DNA of 64,000 bases, taken from positions 62,001 to 126,000 of the forward strand of contig JAKOGI010001173.1 of NCBI GenBank assembly GCA_029747015.1, in the 5' to 3' direction. Position 1 is the first letter of the stretch, and each line of letters opens with the position of its first letter. Both the position numbers and the translations under genes were made by a program. The DNA comes from Carnegiea gigantea. Its lineage: Eukaryota > Streptophyta > Magnoliopsida > Caryophyllales > Cactaceae. Of the stretch, positions 60,090 through 64,000 are shown piece by piece. Under the pieces are notes generated by a model, which was given only the letters and a program-made list of their open reading frames with translations, searched no databases and had not been told where the DNA came from.

Positions 60090-61131
60090 TCATGATGTCA
60101 AGACTCAGCTTATGAAAGCAGATGCTGTTAACACGGGTAGGAGCTTATCAAACTCCTGGGATCACAATTTAAAAAATACAAGGTAAGAGGAAATAACCAA
60201 AGTCACACCAAAGACAACAAGCATCCTCCTAACCTTATCAAAGCCTATAGAAAAATCATTGAAAGGATTACACAGTAAGGATCTATGGAGGAATCATAGC
60301 CTCTTAAGTGACCTAGGGACACATAATCATGAACGTTCCCACTAAGCATACTAAATATATTATTCTCATAGCCCAAATCATTATTAGCGTCACAAATTAT
60401 AGGATTATTATTGGGCATATCCAAAGAATACTCGGGGGAAATAGAGGGTTGTGAACACATAGAGAAAACATGGGAATGATAAAGGGGATTGGGGAGAACA
60501 TAATCATCAAAACAAAGGCTAGGAGACTCCTCATGCATAAACACATCATGACACCCCTCTAAAGTAGTGCATCTAGATTATGCACTACATAAAGAGTATC
60601 TTCCAACTCAAAACTTGCATCAATGACATCAAGCCTAGCATCAAACCCAAAAGGCTCACCCACCTCGAGCCCAGTGCACTGAGCTAAAGGGAAGGATGAA
60701 TCATGTACGGATAGGACAACATCAGTATTGTCTCAGGGTGATACAAAGTCTGGTTGCACGTAGCATGCATAATAACGACATAAATTTATATTACGGTCAG
60801 AAGAATTACACAAATCACACCAAAAAGGGGCATAATACGATCTAGAATAAAATGCACAAGGATCAGGAACTGAATATTTAGAACTAATAGCAGTCTTCTC
60901 AAATTCAAATGAATCCCAAGCAATCCACTCAACCAAATACCAAGCATCATCAATATTTTTACCATGAAAGCCCCAGTACTCTAAAAGAGTTCAGGTTTTA
61001 TTATTCATGCCCTCGTCAACATTGTCTAAACTTTCCTATTTACCAACACATTGAGCAATAAAAACATTTAAATGTTTAAAATACCTCCAAAATAATTCAT
61101 GCTCGAATTGCGGAAAATGAAAAATTGCCAT
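60090..61131 (-). pseudogene. CCHC gag-like protein, unit X1 (broken)
   Basis: Starts MAIFHFPQFEHELFWRYF at 61131, the best kept N-terminus. The middle part (60733-60936) reads WIAWDSFEFEKTAISSKY and then the knuckle CDLCNSSDRNINLC, in which the zinc-binding His is replaced by Arg. Stops: TAG near 61050, the shared TGA at 60991-60993, and TGA for Trp near 60735. The C-terminal part is open at 60245-60544, and a deletion removes part of the end. Same family as the X2 and X3 copies. Confidence 0.72.
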
Positions 61132-61271
61132 TCTTATTTGTCAAAAATTCTTATATTTTTAGTTTTTCAATTTTTTTGGTTTTTTTTCCAAAGAAAAACA
61201 AAATGCTTAGTCAAACCTATCAAGAAAAACCTGATATTCGATGCTAGTCCCCAACAATGGCGCCAAAAATT
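61132..61271 (-). other. Unit X1 leader and priming site
   Basis: On the minus strand TGGCGCCATTGTTGGGGA (about 61249-61266), two bases from the tRNA-Asp complement, then a leader with a T-rich run. Confidence 0.8.
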
Positions 61272-62593
61272 TCATACGGCTGCAAGCGCATGGTGGCGTT
61301 GTAGCAATCAAGGTTGATCCCACAGAGGCTAAGTGAAACTACTGAGTTTTAATCCCTCAAGATATGCTTAGTGAATCAAAATTCAAATGGTTTCGAATTA
61401 ACAATTTCTAATACACTAATTCTAAATCAACTAAGGAAAGATGCCTAAGAATTTTTGTAGTTATGAAAGGGAATTGAATCAAAATGATAAACATGTTTCT
61501 TTCTCTAATTGGTTAATTTTACGGAATTACAATCTATACAAAAATTCAGCCTATTCTTTCAAAATCAACCAAATTTGTCTAAGCTAAAAAAATGTCGCTC
61601 ATTCAAGCTAATTTGATTAAATCTAAGTTTAATATTTTCGATTACTTAATTCGAGTCCTCCCAACTTGACAATCTCTCTTTCGAGGTGATGCAACGATAT
61701 GTTCTAACAAGCAGTCCAACAATCAAATGTCGTCTTTCGAATGTGCACTCGATTGATTCAAGTGTGCAAGCAAATTTCGGCCAAAAATCAACTCACAACA
61801 TATCAAACACCTGATAGAACAAAATCAAACCAATATTGAAAATAAGCACAATTGTATAGATTAAAGCATAATCAAATAACAATTTCCACAAACTACTAAA
61901 TCCCTAGACAAAAATTAACTACTCGCACATACTCAGAGATTAAACAACTAACTACTGTAAAATGATAAATCCAAAGAAGAAAGAGAAGAGAAGAAAGAAG
62001 AATTGCTCAGCCAAAAATTACACTTGAAGCAGTCAATCACAAACTTGGGATGGAATCCTTGCAAGTCTTCACTTTGACCCTTTCTCACTCTCTCTCTCTA
62101 ATCTAAACTAATCCTAATCTACTAGAGGAGAGGAAATGAGTATAAGATGAGATGATGGGGTGCGTGTGCGGATGAGAGCCCCCCTTTTTATAGTAAAGTT
62201 CTGGAAGACGAACAGCTACGCATAATAATGGAATAATAACCACTAGGAAGTTGAAGAGCTTACGAGAAAACAAAAAGCCTTACAGGAAATGAAGGCACCA
62301 TGGACCGTGGGACTCACCATGGACCGACTGTAGTGTTCACTGCCTCAGCATTCTTCTATTCTTCGTTCTTCCACGGGGGTGGCAACTCAGGGATATCAAT
62401 GGAGTGTCAATAATAAACTCATTTGTGGGTGAAATCTGGGGTCAAATGGTTCAGAAACCTACAAAACACAGAAAAGAACCATACTCCAGTATAAAATGAA
62501 AAAAGGAGTACAAATTACAACATAAAGCATATAATTTTCCGTAAAAATGTAGCAAAATAACCCTAAAATGATATACACTTTAAGCACTTATCA
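61272..62593 (-). repeat. Array X LTR 4
   Basis: 1322 bp; its left end is TCATACG (TG changed to TC), its right end CTTATCA. It is the 5' LTR of X1 and the outer right end of the array. Confidence 0.9.
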
Positions 62594-62598
62594 CGTTC
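62594..62598. other. Target site duplication of array X (right)
   Basis: CGTTC, equal to 26238-26242, followed by the resumed D LTR (TATCAAGCGTTTGATATG). Confidence 0.92.
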
Positions 62599-63144
62599 TA
62601 TCAAGCGTTTGATATGTTGTGAATTGATTTTTAGCTAACATTTACTTGTACACTTGAAACAATCGAGTGAACATTCGAAAGACGACATTTGGTTGTTGGA
62701 CAGCTTGAATAGACTTAGCATAACTTCATCTTGAGAGAGCGATTTATATGTTCGGAGGGCTAATAGGTAATCGAATATATTAAACTTAGATTAGGACAAA
62801 TTAGTTTGAAAGAACGACATTTACTTAGCTTAGGCAAATTTGATTGATTTCGAAAGAATAGATCAAGTTTCTTGACAAGATTGCAATTCCTCGAAATTAA
62901 CCAATTAGAGAACAGCTTGTTCATTTTGATCCAATTCTCTTCCGTAACTGCAAAAATTCGTAGCCGTTTTTTTCTCATTGATTTAGACAAGTTTATTTGC
63001 AGTAGTTAATCGAATCCATTTGAAATAGAGTTTTGGTTAGCATATTCTGACAAGACTAGGCTCAAGAGATCACTTTAGTCCCTGAAGAACGATATCTTTT
63101 ATCTATACTACGAACACCCGCGTGCTTGCGGCAGTGTCGTATCA
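62599..63144 (+). repeat. LTR of element D, second part
   Basis: Colinear with about 5232-5776; ends GTCGTATCA. A priming site TGGCGCCGTTGTCAGGGA (63151-63168), two bases from the tRNA-Asp complement, follows. Confidence 0.93.
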
Positions 63145-64000
63145 AGTTTTTGGCGCCGTTGTCAGGGACTAAATTGCTAACTATTGAGTATTATCTTACG
63201 AACGTGACTAAGCATTTTTATTATTTTGTTTTATTTTGTTTCCGTTTTAATTTTCCTTTTCTTGTTTAATTGCGTTGGTAGTGTTGGTGAAAGTGCTCGC
63301 AGGAATTTTTCCTAGTTTATGCAAAGTCGAATTTTGTATAAGCCCGATCCAGAGATTGAGAGGACCTTTTGCTTAGGGAAGAAAAAGCAAAGGATTGAAG
63401 AACAAAGGTGTGAGGCAAGAAGGAATTCAAACATGGTGTTTGAAGAAAGAGGGACCTTTCATGATTTCGTTAATGTCGGAGTCCAAAGGATCGCCTCAAG
63501 CATAGCTCGGCGTACCGTGGATGCCAACAACTTCGAACTTAAGCTAGCACTATTTCTATGGTGTAGCAATCTTAGTTCTGTAGAACCCCTTTGGAAGACC
63601 CGAACCTACACCTCTCGGTCTTTTTAGAAGCGTGTGATACGCTAAAGTAAAACGGAGTCCCCAGTGATGCGATTCGCCTGTGCTTATTCTCTTTTTCATT
63701 GAGGAATAAAGCGAGGGCTTGGTTGCACTCTTTGCCGCCTGGTTGCAGAACTACCTGGGACGAGTTGACAAGAGATTTCCTCGCTAAATGTTTCCCTCCA
63801 AGCAAGACAGCGAGCCTGAGAAATCAAATCACCAACTTTCTGGAAAAAGAGGATGGGGCGCTCTATGAAGCCTCGGAGCATTTTAAAGATTTACTACGTT
63901 TGTGACCCCATCATGGTCGTCAGCATTGGATGATTATCCAGGCCTTTTACAATGGTGTGAACCAAGCTGTGAGGTCCACTATTAATACGGCGGCAGGAGG
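63145..64000 (+). mobile_element. Element D (Athila-like), start of internal region
   Basis: Priming site, leader and gag, cut by the window end. Closest to element B in LTR, leader and gag. Whether it is complete or another gag-pro-ORF1 derivative cannot be seen. Confidence 0.85.
63319..64000 (+). pseudogene. Athila-type gag, element D (partial, broken)
   Basis: Starts MQSRILYKPDPEIERTF. Then follow a block with a stop (TAG) near 63564, KARAWLHSLPPGCRTTWDEL (about 63710), FLAKCFPPSKTASLRNQ, EHFKDLLRL and a TGA at 63903-63905 in place of the Cys codon found in C. It keeps the segment missing from B near 6500. It continues past the window with the WMIIQAFYNGV block. Confidence 0.82.

Larger units (their letters stand above)
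26243..62593 (-). mobile_element. Tandem array X of a small Athila-like element: LTR-X3-LTR-X2-LTR-X1-LTR
   Basis: Four minus-strand LTRs (26243-27535, 52459-53777, 56884-58203, 61272-62593) alternate with three internal regions of 3105, 3106 and 3068 bp (X3 without its copia insertion). The outer ends are flanked by one 5-bp duplication. Each unit has a tRNA-Asp-like priming site next to the LTR, a gag-like ORF and a polypurine tract. No enzyme domains occur in any unit. The copia elements at 28480-50292 are a later insertion into X3. Confidence 0.9.

Noticed and set aside
26243..62593. CRISPR-like regular repeat
   Set aside because: The repeats are 1.3-kb LTRs with 3.1-kb internals in plant DNA; this is a retrotransposon array.

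Overview
This is plant nuclear DNA made almost entirely of LTR retrotransposons. I find no convincing host gene, tRNA, rRNA or CRISPR array. The families present (Athila-type and Tat-type Ty3/gypsy, a Tekay/Del-like chromovirus, SIRE/Maximus-like Ty1/copia with an extra ORF after pol) and the priming sites (matching plant tRNA-Asp and initiator tRNA-Met) indicate an angiosperm, probably a eudicot. The density and nesting suggest pericentromeric heterochromatin. I cannot name the species.

Left part (1-19123). Two Athila-like elements lie head to tail on the + strand and share one LTR: A (internal 3' part, 1-4505), LTR (4506-5776) and B (5777-10423). Both have gag and/or protease followed directly by an ATHILA ORF-1-type gene, with no reverse transcriptase or integrase between. 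B is cut by a minus-strand chromovirus remnant (10424-15778). A reversed Athila-like LTR fragment (15779-16115), an unassigned stretch (16116-17854) and a Tat relic with two RNase H domains (17855-19123) follow.

Right part (19124-64000) is a nest. Athila-type element C (gag-pro-RT-RNH-INT, decayed) starts inside the Tat relic. Element D (LTR from 25523, gag at 63319) starts inside C. A minus-strand tandem array X is inserted in the D LTR: four LTRs alternating with three 3.1-kb internal regions, with a single CGTTC target duplication at its outer ends. Copia element M (minus, 28480-50292, duplication GAGGA) is inserted in array unit X3. Copia element P (plus, 33053-43996, duplication AACAC) is inserted in the RNase H of M. 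P is the youngest: its two LTRs differ at about 14 bases in 1.6 kb by eye.

How the genes relate. P has an intact pol frame but a twice-frameshifted gag and a broken third ORF. M is inactivated by nonsense codons, a frameshift and a changed protease site. The X units encode only a CCHC zinc-knuckle gag-like protein, so they would need enzymes in trans; their LTRs look like a mosaic of the C-type U3 and the A/D-type U5. The extra ORF of the copia elements and ORF1 of the gypsy elements appear to share a layout and short motifs, which suggests one accessory gene family spread over two retrotransposon superfamilies.
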